Assembly (NCBI GenBank): GCA_026419775.2
Contig: JAOPGA020000732.1
Coordinates: 28,194-92,193 of the forward strand
Length of the DNA stretch: 64,000 bases
Direction: 5' to 3'
Source of the DNA: Acrasis kona
Lineage: Eukaryota > Heterolobosea > Eutetramitea > Acrasida > Acrasidae
Part shown: positions 55,867 through 64,000 of the stretch, one piece after another
How the letters are laid out: each line of letters opens with the position of its first letter
How positions within the stretch are numbered: position 1 is the first letter of the stretch
Program-made: the position numbers and the translations under genes
Notes under the pieces: model-generated
Database searches by the model: none
What the model was told of the DNA's origin: nothing
Seen by the model: the letters and a program-made list of their open reading frames with translations, nothing else

Positions 55867-56721
55867 ATGTTCAAAAACATCACAAACCCTCAAAATATTC
55901 TTGTAGTTGGTGGAACAGGTGGAATTGGGCGTGCAATTGCAGAAAAACTAGCAATAAATGCTCCTCAAAACTCCAACTTGACAATAGTAGGACGTAACAA
56001 AGACGCTAATGACGAGATTAAAGCCGCAGTAGGAGAATCAACAAGCAACATTAATTTCATTCAGGCAGATGTTTCGTTAATGTCAGAAGTCAAAAAAGTA
56101 GTTGAACAATACTCGACAGAGCACGATCGTTTAGATATCCTCGTTCTCACACAAGGAGTACTCACCTTTGATCACATTTTGACCAAGGAGAATATTGACT
56201 ACAAACTAGCACTACATTATTATAGCAAGGCACTATTTATTAAAAGTCTTGTGCCCCTCCTTGAAAAAAGTAAAAATGCCAAGGTCTTGAGTGTTCTAGA
56301 TGGATCAAGGGCGGATGTTAAAAGGGTTGACTGGGACGACATGGCACTTGAAAAGGACTACTCACTCTCCAAAGCCGCTAGTCATGCAATCACATTTAAC
56401 GATATAATGGTTCAAAAATTAGCCAAAGACCATCCAAACATGTCCTTCTCCCATGCTTATCCCGGAGTCGTTAGCACTGGTATTGGCTCTTCACTACCAT
56501 GGTATGCACGATATGCCTTCAAAGCGATTGCAAGCGTTCCTGGTTTGACACGTACGCCCGCTCAATGTGCTGACAACATGATCAAAGGCATGTTTACAAA
56601 GGAGAGCGGTTGGGCATGTATTGATAGTGATGGCAGCATCATAAACAAACAAGAGGTAACTAAGGACATTATGGATAAATTAGAGTTGCACAATAATGAA
56701 ATATTTGCAAAGTCTCAATAA
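55867..56721 (+). CDS. short-chain dehydrogenase/reductase, classical type
   Basis: The intronless 284-residue frame has the Rossmann start NILVVGGTGGIGRAIAEKLA, the cofactor acidic region DVSLMSEVKK, LTQGVL in place of NNAG, and the catalytic YSLSKAASHA (YxxxK). The C-terminal PGVVSTGIGSSLPWYARY follows the active site. The layout is like WW-domain-containing oxidoreductase/retinol-dehydrogenase-type SDRs. NNAG is replaced by LTQG, and the Ser of the triad appears as LSVLDGSRA. The substrate is unknown. It diverges from the ambiguous small ORFs just upstream. Confidence 0.85.
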   Translation: MFKNITNPQNILVVGGTGGIGRAIAEKLAINAPQNSNLTIVGRNKDANDEIKAAVGESTSNINFIQADVSLMSEVKKVVEQYSTEHDRLDILVLTQGVLTFDHILTKENIDYKLALHYYSKALFIKSLVPLLEKSKNAKVLSVLDGSRADVKRVDWDDMALEKDYSLSKAASHAITFNDIMVQKLAKDHPNMSFSHAYPGVVSTGIGSSLPWYARYAFKAIASVPGLTRTPAQCADNMIKGMFTKESGWACIDSDGSIINKQEVTKDIMDKLELHNNEIFAKSQ

Positions 56722-56833
56722 ACACAACTTTAATGTCTTGACATGTCTTTATAATGTATTTAAAACGATCTGAAACTCGACACGGACTTCAAGTCTTTGT
56801 TTTATCACACATTGAATGAAGTAGATGGATCCA

Positions 56834-58434
56834 TCATGATTTTGACATTTTCGTCAGTGCCAACCTATCAAAGACATCCTTCATATTATATATTACAAGA
56901 ACTTCAAGCTTGATAAAAAGTTGATCCAACTCTCTCATTGCATCTTGGAGTGACGTGGAATGATGTGCGTGTGTTATACAATCATCTAGTTCCTTTCTAA
57001 ATTTCTCAATGTCTGGTAAATTCAATTCTACTGGACTATCTCTTCTTAGGTACGCTTTGGACATACTTTCAGCTTTGTCCATCCTTTCATTGTGGTCGAT
57101 TATGTTTTTGTAAAGCTGAATATCTTCCCAACACACTAGTTCGTCAGACAATAAAATTCATTCAATGACTTACAAATATTCTCCCCACAAAATGATTTGA
57201 TCGCAAATAGTTTTAGCTCTTTTCTCTTATCCTCATCTTCCAATGTACTCTCGAGTGTGTCGTTTGAGTGCACCTTTCTATTTATAAAGGTGGCCATACA
57301 AGGAAACAAACATGTGCAAATGTGATCGACAGCAATACCCATCACTGCAATCCATACCGCAGGAAAGTATCTTTCAACATGGACGGCATATTCTCTTATT
57401 GCCTGTGTTATCACAAAAGTAACACCCATTACTGCATAGATGATACATGACAGGATCATTTCAGTTCTCACTCTGTATGTATCTTTCATTTTGAACACAA
57501 ACACCAAAATTATGAATATAATCGCCAAGATGGAGTAAATACCAACTGGTGCTAGGGCTAAACCAGAAATGGCGGCATTGATAGTACAACCAGAAACTGC
57601 GAATAAATTCTTATCATCAATTGCGGTATAGATACCTGTTGACACCAACCAGAATACGATGTGCAGACTCAAAAGTATAAAAAAAGCGATCCAAGAGAAA
57701 CTTGAACTGCTTAGTTTTATTAGAACGGGGAGGATCCTCCCTATTCGCCTATTTGAATGACCCGACCCATTTTGATAGTGAGATTGTAGAGTACTAACTG
57801 CATATTTGACAACAAAACTATAGCACCTAATCACAACCGCGACAATACTGGTGGGCATAGTTATGAATGTTGATATCATGTATAAAAAGCAGGGAAACGT
57901 TCCTCTACCCACTATTAACCGTAGTAAATAGCATGCAATAGTAACATAACCACATAACAGAATGATTACCATCAAATGTACATCACGTACTTTTAGGGAC
58001 GGTCGCTTCCTTCTAATAACAAGCAACAGAGCGAGAATCAAAACAAACGCCAAATAAAAAAGCACTTGAAACGGTTACTTGTGTTGCACAATGAAGTTTA
58101 ACATACCCACTATACCGCAAATAATCTTAGTGTAAAGAAAATCCTCTGTAAAGGTTTGAACTGGGACTAACTGAGAACCATTCACATGAGACACATTGGT
58201 ACTGTTGTTCATCGATGTTCGGTTGAGTTTGGAAATCTGTCACATTCCATAATAAGCAACTCAAACTAAAAATGCTAAATACAACAAAATTACCAGTACC
58301 CTTGCGGGTAATAAGATTGCATCCCCGACGTTATCTTTTCCTTTTTGATACTGTTTCATTGTGTTCGGTACCAAAAAGCAGGGGCTGTATTGATTTGGGT
58401 GAGGTAATTTCAGGATTGACAATTGTTTAGCCAT
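56834..58434 (-). CDS. seven-transmembrane receptor fused to an RGS domain
   Basis: Signalling receptors with a C-terminal RGS (GTPase-activating) domain couple ligand sensing to G-alpha shut-off. The N-terminal part has N-glycosylation sites (MNNSTNVSHVNGSQ, from an ATG at 58212). A 42-nt intron leads to seven hydrophobic helices starting LFYLAFVLILALLLVIRRK and ending FPAVWIAVMGIAVDHICTCL. The linker is followed by the RGS domain: SFCGENIL|CWEDIQLYKNIID (intron at the bar), then RRDSPVELNLPDIEKFRKEL and a helical tail. An upstream ATG at 58434 (MAKQLSILKLPHPNQ) can be spliced onto this reading frame with a 63-nt intron, or may be a separate 62-residue gene whose TGA overlaps the ATG at 58212. 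Confidence 0.85.
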
Positions 58435-58507
58435 CTCTTTCCACTACAATGTACTGAAGGCTGTACCGTTGCATTCTTATAAATATTTGTATTTCATTTT
58501 GTAAATC

Positions 58508-58547
58508 GAATTGAATTGAATTGAATTGAATTGAATTGAATTGAATT
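58508..58547. repeat. (GAATT)8 pentanucleotide microsatellite
   Basis: Eight perfect copies of GAATT occupy 58508-58547. On the minus strand the unit is AATTC and the run directly follows AATAA. It lies about 85 bp beyond the stop of the LINE-like ORF and could be its 3' tail. Confidence 0.95.
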
Positions 58548-58633
58548 TATTCTAGGACTTGTTAAGTTGTTTTTGGTGGCGTAACCTAGAGCCTCGGAGA
58601 ACACCAATCAACCTTGACTCGCCCTCATCACTC

Positions 58634-59884
58634 TTAGAAGAGCAGTCTTTTTTTGATTCTTCTGCCCCTCTTCGATACTGAGGTATGGCCCGGTGAGTGG
58701 TGTAGATCCGATTCAGAAGATTCGACCGGAGTATTTTGTTTGACTTCCTCATTGTCATCTTCCATTCCTTCTTCCATTACTTCTTCCTCTTCTTCAACGT
58801 CTTGATGGTCTTGAAAATCTTCTTCTTGGGATTCTTCTTGTGGATTGGCTTGGAGAGCTTCTTGGTCGGAGTCGGATTCATCTTGTGATTGGGATTTCCA
58901 GATGTTGTTGACCAGCCTGTTGATATTCTTGGACAGTGTTTCGTTCACAGCCATTAATTGATCCATTTTTGATGAGATGGTGGGTTTCTTTGGGTTATTT
59001 GTTTTGGGGGATTTGGGGGACTTTGTAACTATTCTTTTGGTAGTTGCTTTAGATGGAACTCTTTTCGAGATTGCTTTTGGAGACTTGATTTTGGTTGGGG
59101 TTATTTTAGGAGTGTTTTTCTTTTTGGATTGGGTTGGTGGTTGGGGTTCCATTTCCAAGTCAGAGTTACTGTCAGAATCTGATGGGTCAATTAAGAGAGG
59201 GGAAGGGTGAGAGCGATTAACGATTCTAATCGTGGAGTTGATAGAGTCGAGGTGCCATAGTATTTGTTTCCTGAGGGTAGAGGCTGTTTGGGAGTCGAAA
59301 CATTTAATGATGTGTTGTCCAGCATGTTCTTGGATATCCTCGATTTTGTCGTCAAATTTCTTTTTTAAAATCTTTTTTATCTTTTTAAGGTTGGTGTTTC
59401 CAGTGATGACACATCTTACATCACAGATGGAAAGAGATTGGTCATTTCTGGAGAAGGGGTTGTTGATTTCAGTTAGACGGAATGGGAACGCATGTTTGTC
59501 TTTCTTATTTGTTGGTTCGTGAACCCCGGCTAGTGCGTCTTCAGGCATATCTTCAAAGAAAATAGTATGGAATTTGGCTGCGAATCTTTCGGGGCTAAAG
59601 GTGATATTCATGATTTTTTGATCAATTTTCTCGCTGGAAAGGAAAGCATTGATGGTCCTTAGACACCAGTTGATTTGTTTAGTTTCCAAGGGAGAGTCAT
59701 CGACGTGGACTAGTTTGAACGCTTTGAGATGGCTAGCGGTCTCTGTCAGGAAAACTGGGTGATTTTCGTTGTTGAAGTCTCTTACAACTTCCGCGGCTAG
59801 ATCTTGATCTTTGATAGCGTATCCTATGCAGCTAATTTTCTTTAGGTAAATATGCCCAGCGGAGGGATCGAAGTTATCACCCAT
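58634..59884 (-). CDS. LINE ORF1-like protein (mobile element), no RT nearby
   Basis: A 416-residue frame starts at an ATG at 59884; the frame is open upstream to 59983. The N-terminal 220 residues look folded (GHIYLKKISCIGYAIKDQDL; WCLRTINAFLSSEKIDQKI; SICDVRCVITGNTNLKKIKK), possibly RRM-like. The rest is Lys/Ser-rich and then very acidic (DHQDVEEEEEVMEE). This is the style of retroelement ORF1 nucleic-acid chaperones. About 85 bp downstream comes an AATAA signal and the (GAATT)8 tail, as in LINEs that end in tandem repeats. No reverse transcriptase follows. It could also be a host gene beside a microsatellite. The frame is undamaged. The 450 bp upstream (59885-60334) hold no other gene. Confidence 0.45.
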   Translation of the reverse strand: MGDNFDPSAGHIYLKKISCIGYAIKDQDLAAEVVRDFNNENHPVFLTETASHLKAFKLVHVDDSPLETKQINWCLRTINAFLSSEKIDQKIMNITFSPERFAAKFHTIFFEDMPEDALAGVHEPTNKKDKHAFPFRLTEINNPFSRNDQSLSICDVRCVITGNTNLKKIKKILKKKFDDKIEDIQEHAGQHIIKCFDSQTASTLRKQILWHLDSINSTIRIVNRSHPSPLLIDPSDSDSNSDLEMEPQPPTQSKKKNTPKITPTKIKSPKAISKRVPSKATTKRIVTKSPKSPKTNNPKKPTISSKMDQLMAVNETLSKNINRLVNNIWKSQSQDESDSDQEALQANPQEESQEEDFQDHQDVEEEEEVMEEGMEDDNEEVKQNTPVESSESDLHHSPGHTSVSKRGRRIKKRLLF

Positions 59885-60334
59885 GTAGGCGAGGTGCTCA
59901 TTGATTTGAGAATCAATGTCTCCATTCCAATCAACAAGGAACTTGACACCTTTGTTGAATGGGAAGTCCGTCTTGGGGGAGAGTTAATAGTCGAGAATAT
60001 TCTGTTGCTTGGTGTAATGGAGTGAGGCATGTTTGATTTGTTTGTTTAATTGTCTGAAAAGATTTTTTGGTTCTCAGCTTTTTGTAGATAGATTGTCTCT
60101 TAAGTCAGGTATTGTCGCCAAATTCTGAAATTGCACTCATATTAAGTTAAGTAGGAGGTAATATTTGTTTACAATGTATTAGGAAGAGAATTTTTTAAAA
60201 ACTACTTAATAAGTGGAAAAATAAGTAAAGGTAGATAGGCTGTTTGTCTGGATGTGTCAGTGAATATGTAAAAAAAGGGAATCTTATCTTTTATTTTTTT
60301 TATTTGTGTGAAAATGTAGGCTGTGTGTTCAAGC

Positions 60335-61726
60335 TTAACGAACTTGCAGAGAAAGTAGATTTTCACAGCGGAATGCTATTTTTAAATGTCCGCTGAAGAA
60401 GAAAACACTTTCCACACCTGTGCAAAGAATCATTGATTTATTGAATGTAAAATGATTTACACTTTGCTTCGGTTGGGTAATAGCAACAGTATTGATATCT
60501 TTCTGAACAATAGTATCCTCATCAGGAGACAAATCCAATGATTTGTTCTTTTCACAATTTGAAATGTTCTCTTCGGGAACATCATTCATTTTATTGGCGA
60601 CACTGGAAAAAAACTCATTGATTTTGTTGCTGGTATTCTGGCGCACTAATGTGTTATTGTCCTTATACCTCTCCATCGCCTGCACTGATGACCATCTGCC
60701 CAATCTAGCAAGCTCAGTATCCGATAAAGCATCATAAGCAGATACAATAGTTGTTAACAATCTTCGCTCAGAGTGTCCACTATAACGATCCAGTCCAATT
60801 TTAGAACTACTATCAGCACGGTTTGCGCACCGTACACCAGTTCTAACCTCTTCTTGAACATCATCAGGAAGGATCTCAATGTAATTTTGGAGCAAATTGC
60901 GGATGTTATTAGCAATCTTATTCTTCCCAACACGCTGCTCCTTATGAACATATCCACCTTGTGAGTTGTGGATAATCTTCCTCCAAAACGGGCCTCTTCG
61001 CTCAGACTCTGGTATGCAATCAACATAGTCTATCAAGATTGTATATGGACACAACCTTTTGTGCAACTTGTTGGCTGTCAATGTCTGGCTAGCATTTCCA
61101 GTCTTTGTGGTTGACAAAAACAATTCAATGACCTTGTTAGTGGAATCGAAGGTCATTTTGTCAAAGCTCCATTGATACAAATCATCGCTGCAATTGATCA
61201 ACATCAATTTCCCAACAAACATCGCGATTTGCTGTTTGTTGACCTTTGTGACACGTGGATGGTTGAAGATTATGTGCACAATCTGCTTCTCGGTTAAGAC
61301 TGCGGCTTGTTGTGGTGGTGGTTGTTTCTTCCTTTCCTCTTTCAAATACTTCGCAATAATACCATAGTTGGTGATGTTGCGTAGTTCCATTCCAAGTGTG
61401 TACATGTAGTAATAGGAAATGGTGGAGTGTTGTTGATAATCGGGCGTCTGCCTACTATCACTTAACGTCTTCAAATAATTATACACAGTTTTAGCATTGT
61501 GGCCTGTGTGACTACCACCTTTTTCAGCAAATGATACATAATTGGAAGCGTTCTTTTTATACTTCTCAATTGTTTTTGGATTTATACTCGCCTCTATAGG
61601 AGCCGCATCCATCGCCTCAAAATCAGCTTCTGTGAGGCTGTTCACCGTATTGCTATCAGCTACATTGTGTGTGACCTTCCTCTTCTTCCTCTGCCTTATT
61701 GGTGTTGTGGAAACTACTTTACTCAT
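60335..61726 (-). CDS. tyrosine recombinase, Crypton-like, apparently intact
   Basis: Starting at ATG 61726 (MSKVVSTTPIRQRKKRKVT), the 463-residue frame begins with a basic region. The N-terminal core-binding part (YKKNASNYVSFAEKGGSHTG) precedes a catalytic region with LFLSTTKTGNASQTL (beta-hairpin Lys), LHKRLCPYTIL, GLDRYSGHSERRLL (H-x-x-R box) and GRWSSVQAMERYKD, whose Tyr is the nucleophile. The order matches tyrosine recombinases of Crypton, DIRS/Ngaro and phage-like origin. With no RT beside it, Crypton is most likely. Cryptons are single-gene DNA elements without terminal inverted repeats. No frame breaks were seen in this ORF. Confidence 0.7.
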   Translation of the reverse strand: MSKVVSTTPIRQRKKRKVTHNVADSNTVNSLTEADFEAMDAAPIEASINPKTIEKYKKNASNYVSFAEKGGSHTGHNAKTVYNYLKTLSDSRQTPDYQQHSTISYYYMYTLGMELRNITNYGIIAKYLKEERKKQPPPQQAAVLTEKQIVHIIFNHPRVTKVNKQQIAMFVGKLMLINCSDDLYQWSFDKMTFDSTNKVIELFLSTTKTGNASQTLTANKLHKRLCPYTILIDYVDCIPESERRGPFWRKIIHNSQGGYVHKEQRVGKNKIANNIRNLLQNYIEILPDDVQEEVRTGVRCANRADSSSKIGLDRYSGHSERRLLTTIVSAYDALSDTELARLGRWSSVQAMERYKDNNTLVRQNTSNKINEFFSSVANKMNDVPEENISNCEKNKSLDLSPDEDTIVQKDINTVAITQPKQSVNHFTFNKSMILCTGVESVFFFSGHLKIAFRCENLLSLQVR

Positions 61727-61741
61727 GGTTATTACAATCAC

Positions 61742-62382
61742 TAAGGTTAATTTACCCTATTATATACATTATACCAAAAACAGCTAGTATTTATTACTTT
61801 ATTTTCTACACAACCTAAAAAAATAAAATTTGGACTCCTCTCTCCATATAAAGCACTTTCTCCCTCGTGTCTCCGCCCCTCGTGAGAAAGTTCTTTCTAC
61901 TTGTGAACTCGTGCGAAAATATCTATTTTGGAATACTTAAGGAGATCTTTTTAATAGTGAATTGTGCAATAGATTTGTGAATTGATTTCAACATTTTAAA
62001 AATAAGATTCTTCTTTCTGTCTTTGTTGTATTTTTGTATGCTATAAATATGATTTTTACCCTTCTACTAACAAGACTGTATTAGACAAAACGCAGCGTTT
62101 CAGCGCGTTGCAATTTATTGCAATCATATACAACTTTCCTGTTACATGGGTGGTTTTAGTAAATTTTACTTTTGATTTTTAAAAGAGTAAGATTTTGGGA
62201 AGTTTCTTTTGATAAGGCTCCAGGATCTTGAAGTAATTATACCTCTGATCCCAAAAGTGGGAAGAATCAGGATCAGCACCCTCAGTTCCACTTTTAACAC
62301 ATCAGACGCCTTACCCCTCCCATAGGTTTTTATTAGGATAAAATACCCCTCTTTCAATAAAAAGAAGATTGTAATGCAGTAG
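61742..62382. other. non-coding spacer between two element genes
   Basis: No gene is supported. It carries the presumed promoter of the recombinase gene (minus strand). A degenerate inverted arrangement CTCGTGAGAAAG...CTTTCTACTTGTGAACTCGTG lies near 61880-61915. GGTATTTTATCCTAATAAAAACC on the minus strand near 62320-62345 could be the 3' processing region of the next gene upstream. Confidence 0.4.
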
Positions 62383-63740
62383 TTAAAAATAAATCTTATT
62401 TTTATTGGCAATCCTTTTTCTCTTGGGAATTGGAAATCCAGACTCCACTATTTCTCTTATTGTACAAGAGGCACTTGCACCAAGTGTTGTTTGGTATGGA
62501 GCTGTTGAGTGCACCTCATAAGACACTCCATTAACCTGCTCTTCAAATACTTCACGTCTGCGCTTTAGAAAATTCTTTCGCTTCTCTGACGGATGAACTA
62601 GCTTATCATGTTCATTTTCATGAATCACACTGAGTAAACACATGTCAAATTTTTCCCATTTATAGAGCTTTCCAGACACACTTGGTAGGTATTTATCAAC
62701 CTCAACCTCTTCAGCACTCTTTAATCGATCTATCAGAGACATAAAGTGACTCTTGTTATTTGGATCAGGGATTGGCATTGGAAAGAAGCCGTCGTACTTT
62801 TTGAACATATCCCACCACATAATATTTCTACAAGGAGCGCAACATGATGTATCATTACACTTTCTGATAACAAAGATGTTGTTGCTAACTCCATGTACAC
62901 TGTGTTTGTGACACTTTACAATTATTTCCTCAACAACCATCCTCCAATCCACCGGAAGAGATATTGGTTTATCAAAGTAGGTCTCGATCTTTTCTATAGT
63001 GGGAAATCCTTCTAATAATGGAACTTTTTTAACTGTGCCAGGGTACCGATTTTGTTTTTATGGCAGTGTTGTTTGGACCTTTCTTTTTTTCAAAGCAGCC
63101 ATTCATAGCTTTCAAAGCAAGGTTGTGGTTCTGCTTCATCACAACAGACCTTTCCTCCATGTCAGCAACTTCATCAGGGTTTCCATACACATGACTATCC
63201 AAATTTTTGACGCCAATCAACCCTTTGCTCAAATATGTCATGATCATTTCTACTGGGTTTAAAGCACTAAGACCAGCAGCATAAGACGCATGTACAAGAA
63301 CATCCAAACCATACTTGAGGAATATGTAAAAGTTCAATAGTTGATTGAACCGGTTAGCAGGAGCAATATCTGCAGCATTGTCAGTTATATCAATCAAGAT
63401 CGGTTTAATATTGAGGTTTGAATAATGACTCCAACTTCCACCTGATGACAGGGATTTGATGCGATCTAGTAGATTTTTGGACTTCCCGGGCTTGTTGAAT
63501 GTGTTTGACCTTGAGAAAATCAATTTGTCCTTGCTTGAATGACACATCATCTCTACTGCCTGTAGTTGTAAAGTATGAGATGACGTTTGGGGCTAGTGAC
63601 AGCCCATGATTATCCCATAAATGATCATTTAATGCATGAGTGTTGTCTGTTTCTAGTAAAGCGACAGTAGTGGTGTTGGACCTTGCATCTCCTCTTGTTG
63701 GTGTATTCTGGCTTTTGTCTTTTTTTGTATAAATCGCATT
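62383..63740 (-). CDS. DDE-like transposase of an unnamed animal/protist family
   Basis: The main block (63550-63029) has IKPILIDITDNAADIAPANR, VLVHASYAAGLSALNPVEMI and LIGVKNLDSHVYGNPDEVAD. This parallels a family I know from animal genomes as uncharacterised proteins with VDGGPDENPRY...ATNAPGRSAFNRVERR...SHL, which behaves like a DDE transposase. Downstream (62952-62383) FVIRKCNDTSCCAPCRNIMW and FFPMPIPDPNNKSHF match the C-terminal Cys-rich part of that family. Further upstream protein-like sequence exists in a different frame (NTHALNDHLWDNHGLSLAPN). The blocks are in different frames, so short introns or decay must separate them. The first catalytic Asp block reads DNAAD rather than DGGPD, which may mean it is inactive. 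Confidence 0.55.
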
Positions 63741-63766
63741 CTGCGAAAAGCTTTATTAGAATAAAT

Positions 63767-64000
63767 TTACATATTTATAAATGACTCTATACAGCCGAAG
63801 GCCCGCCTAGCCTTGGCGTATTTGATGGCGTGTGTTGCGCAACGCGCGTGCCAGATGGAGTAAGAGGTCTCCATCAAAATGGTTGATATCTTCCTCAACA
63901 CTTGGAGTGGCTTTTTGACTGGTATCTTACTAGAAAAACGCTTAACTACATCCATACTAGTGTAACCAAGTAGACTAGCATAAATAGTAGCTTTACGCTT
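63767..64000 (-). CDS. C-terminal end of a larger frame cut by the window edge
   Basis: The minus strand is open from the window edge to TAA at 63767, encoding about 77 residues: KRKATIYASLLGYTSMDVVK, then VLRKISTILMETSYSIWHAR, and a basic end KYAKARRAFGCIESFINM. The IWHARC motif resembles the last domain of some LINE polymerases (IWxARC), but this is a weak match. AATAAAGC follows the stop, so this is probably the true 3' end of a gene or element. Confidence 0.4.
   Translation of the reverse strand, partial: KRKATIYASLLGYTSMDVVKRFSSKIPVKKPLQVLRKISTILMETSYSIWHARCATHAIKYAKARRAFGCIESFINM

Noticed and set aside
58508-58547. CRISPR-like or telomere-like array
   Set aside because: It is a plain pentanucleotide run without spacers, and the unit is not a known telomere repeat.
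1-64000. tRNA, rRNA or snRNA genes
   Set aside because: I looked for B-box-like GGTTCGA sequences and known snRNA motifs in the gaps; the few matches (near 1010 and 48630) lack the rest of a tRNA.

Overview
The window is nuclear DNA of a compact, AT-rich unicellular eukaryote. It has about 30 recognisable protein genes on both strands, usually separated by only tens of bases, and interrupted by very short introns (mostly 31-55 nt, a few 23-29 nt) with GT..TAG/CAG ends and often a CTAAC-like branch site. The gene set (copine, ATG16, VPS13, Nup54, LSM4, NEK kinase, a seven-helix receptor fused to an RGS domain, a TALE homeobox gene, a mitochondrial Der-type GTPase) fits a free-living amoeboid protist. 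A heterolobosean (Naegleria/Acrasis relative) is my best guess, but that is inference. No tRNA, rRNA or CRISPR was found.

Region 1-17.6 kb: copine, nucleoside diphosphate kinase, a damaged alpha/beta-hydrolase-like gene, a CCHC/RS-rich RNA-binding protein, an LRR protein, ATG16 (autophagy), a PPR protein (organelle RNA), LSM4 (mRNA decay/splicing), a NEK1-like kinase, a PBC/TALE homeobox protein and DUS1 (tRNA dihydrouridine). Region 17.7-30 kb: a roughly 3,300-residue VPS13 lipid-transfer protein, almost all of it in one 8.9-kb exon, followed by Nup54. Region 30-48 kb: an SDR enzyme, a secreted CAP-domain protein, a VWA-domain protein, an AAAP transporter, an Air1/2 (ZCCHC7)-like five-zinc-knuckle protein, an ankyrin-like protein, mitochondrial Der GTPase, QNG1 (queuosine salvage), a START-domain protein, a TPT/NST-family transporter and a CTC1-like OB-fold protein (telomere CST complex). 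RNA metabolism is well represented: LSM4, Air2-like, DUS1, QNG1, PPR and CCHC-RS.

Region 48-64 kb is a mobile-element neighbourhood that still contains host genes (a TPR protein, an SDR, the receptor-RGS fusion). It holds a broken Ty3/gypsy fossil carrying a nested 477-bp insertion with a 17-bp target-site duplication, a decayed piggyBac-like transposase, a LINE-like ORF1 ending in a (GAATT)8 tail with no reverse transcriptase beside it, an apparently intact tyrosine-recombinase (Crypton-like) gene, and a DDE-like transposase of a family otherwise seen as unnamed animal proteins.

Three things stand out. First, many small, spliced genes (41-90 residues) can be read in the gaps between annotated-size genes. 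Second, several head-to-head gene pairs have start codons 34-82 bp apart, some with palindromes between them, including a perfect 16-bp inverted repeat between copine and a small gene. Third, some introns appear to be only 23-29 nt long.
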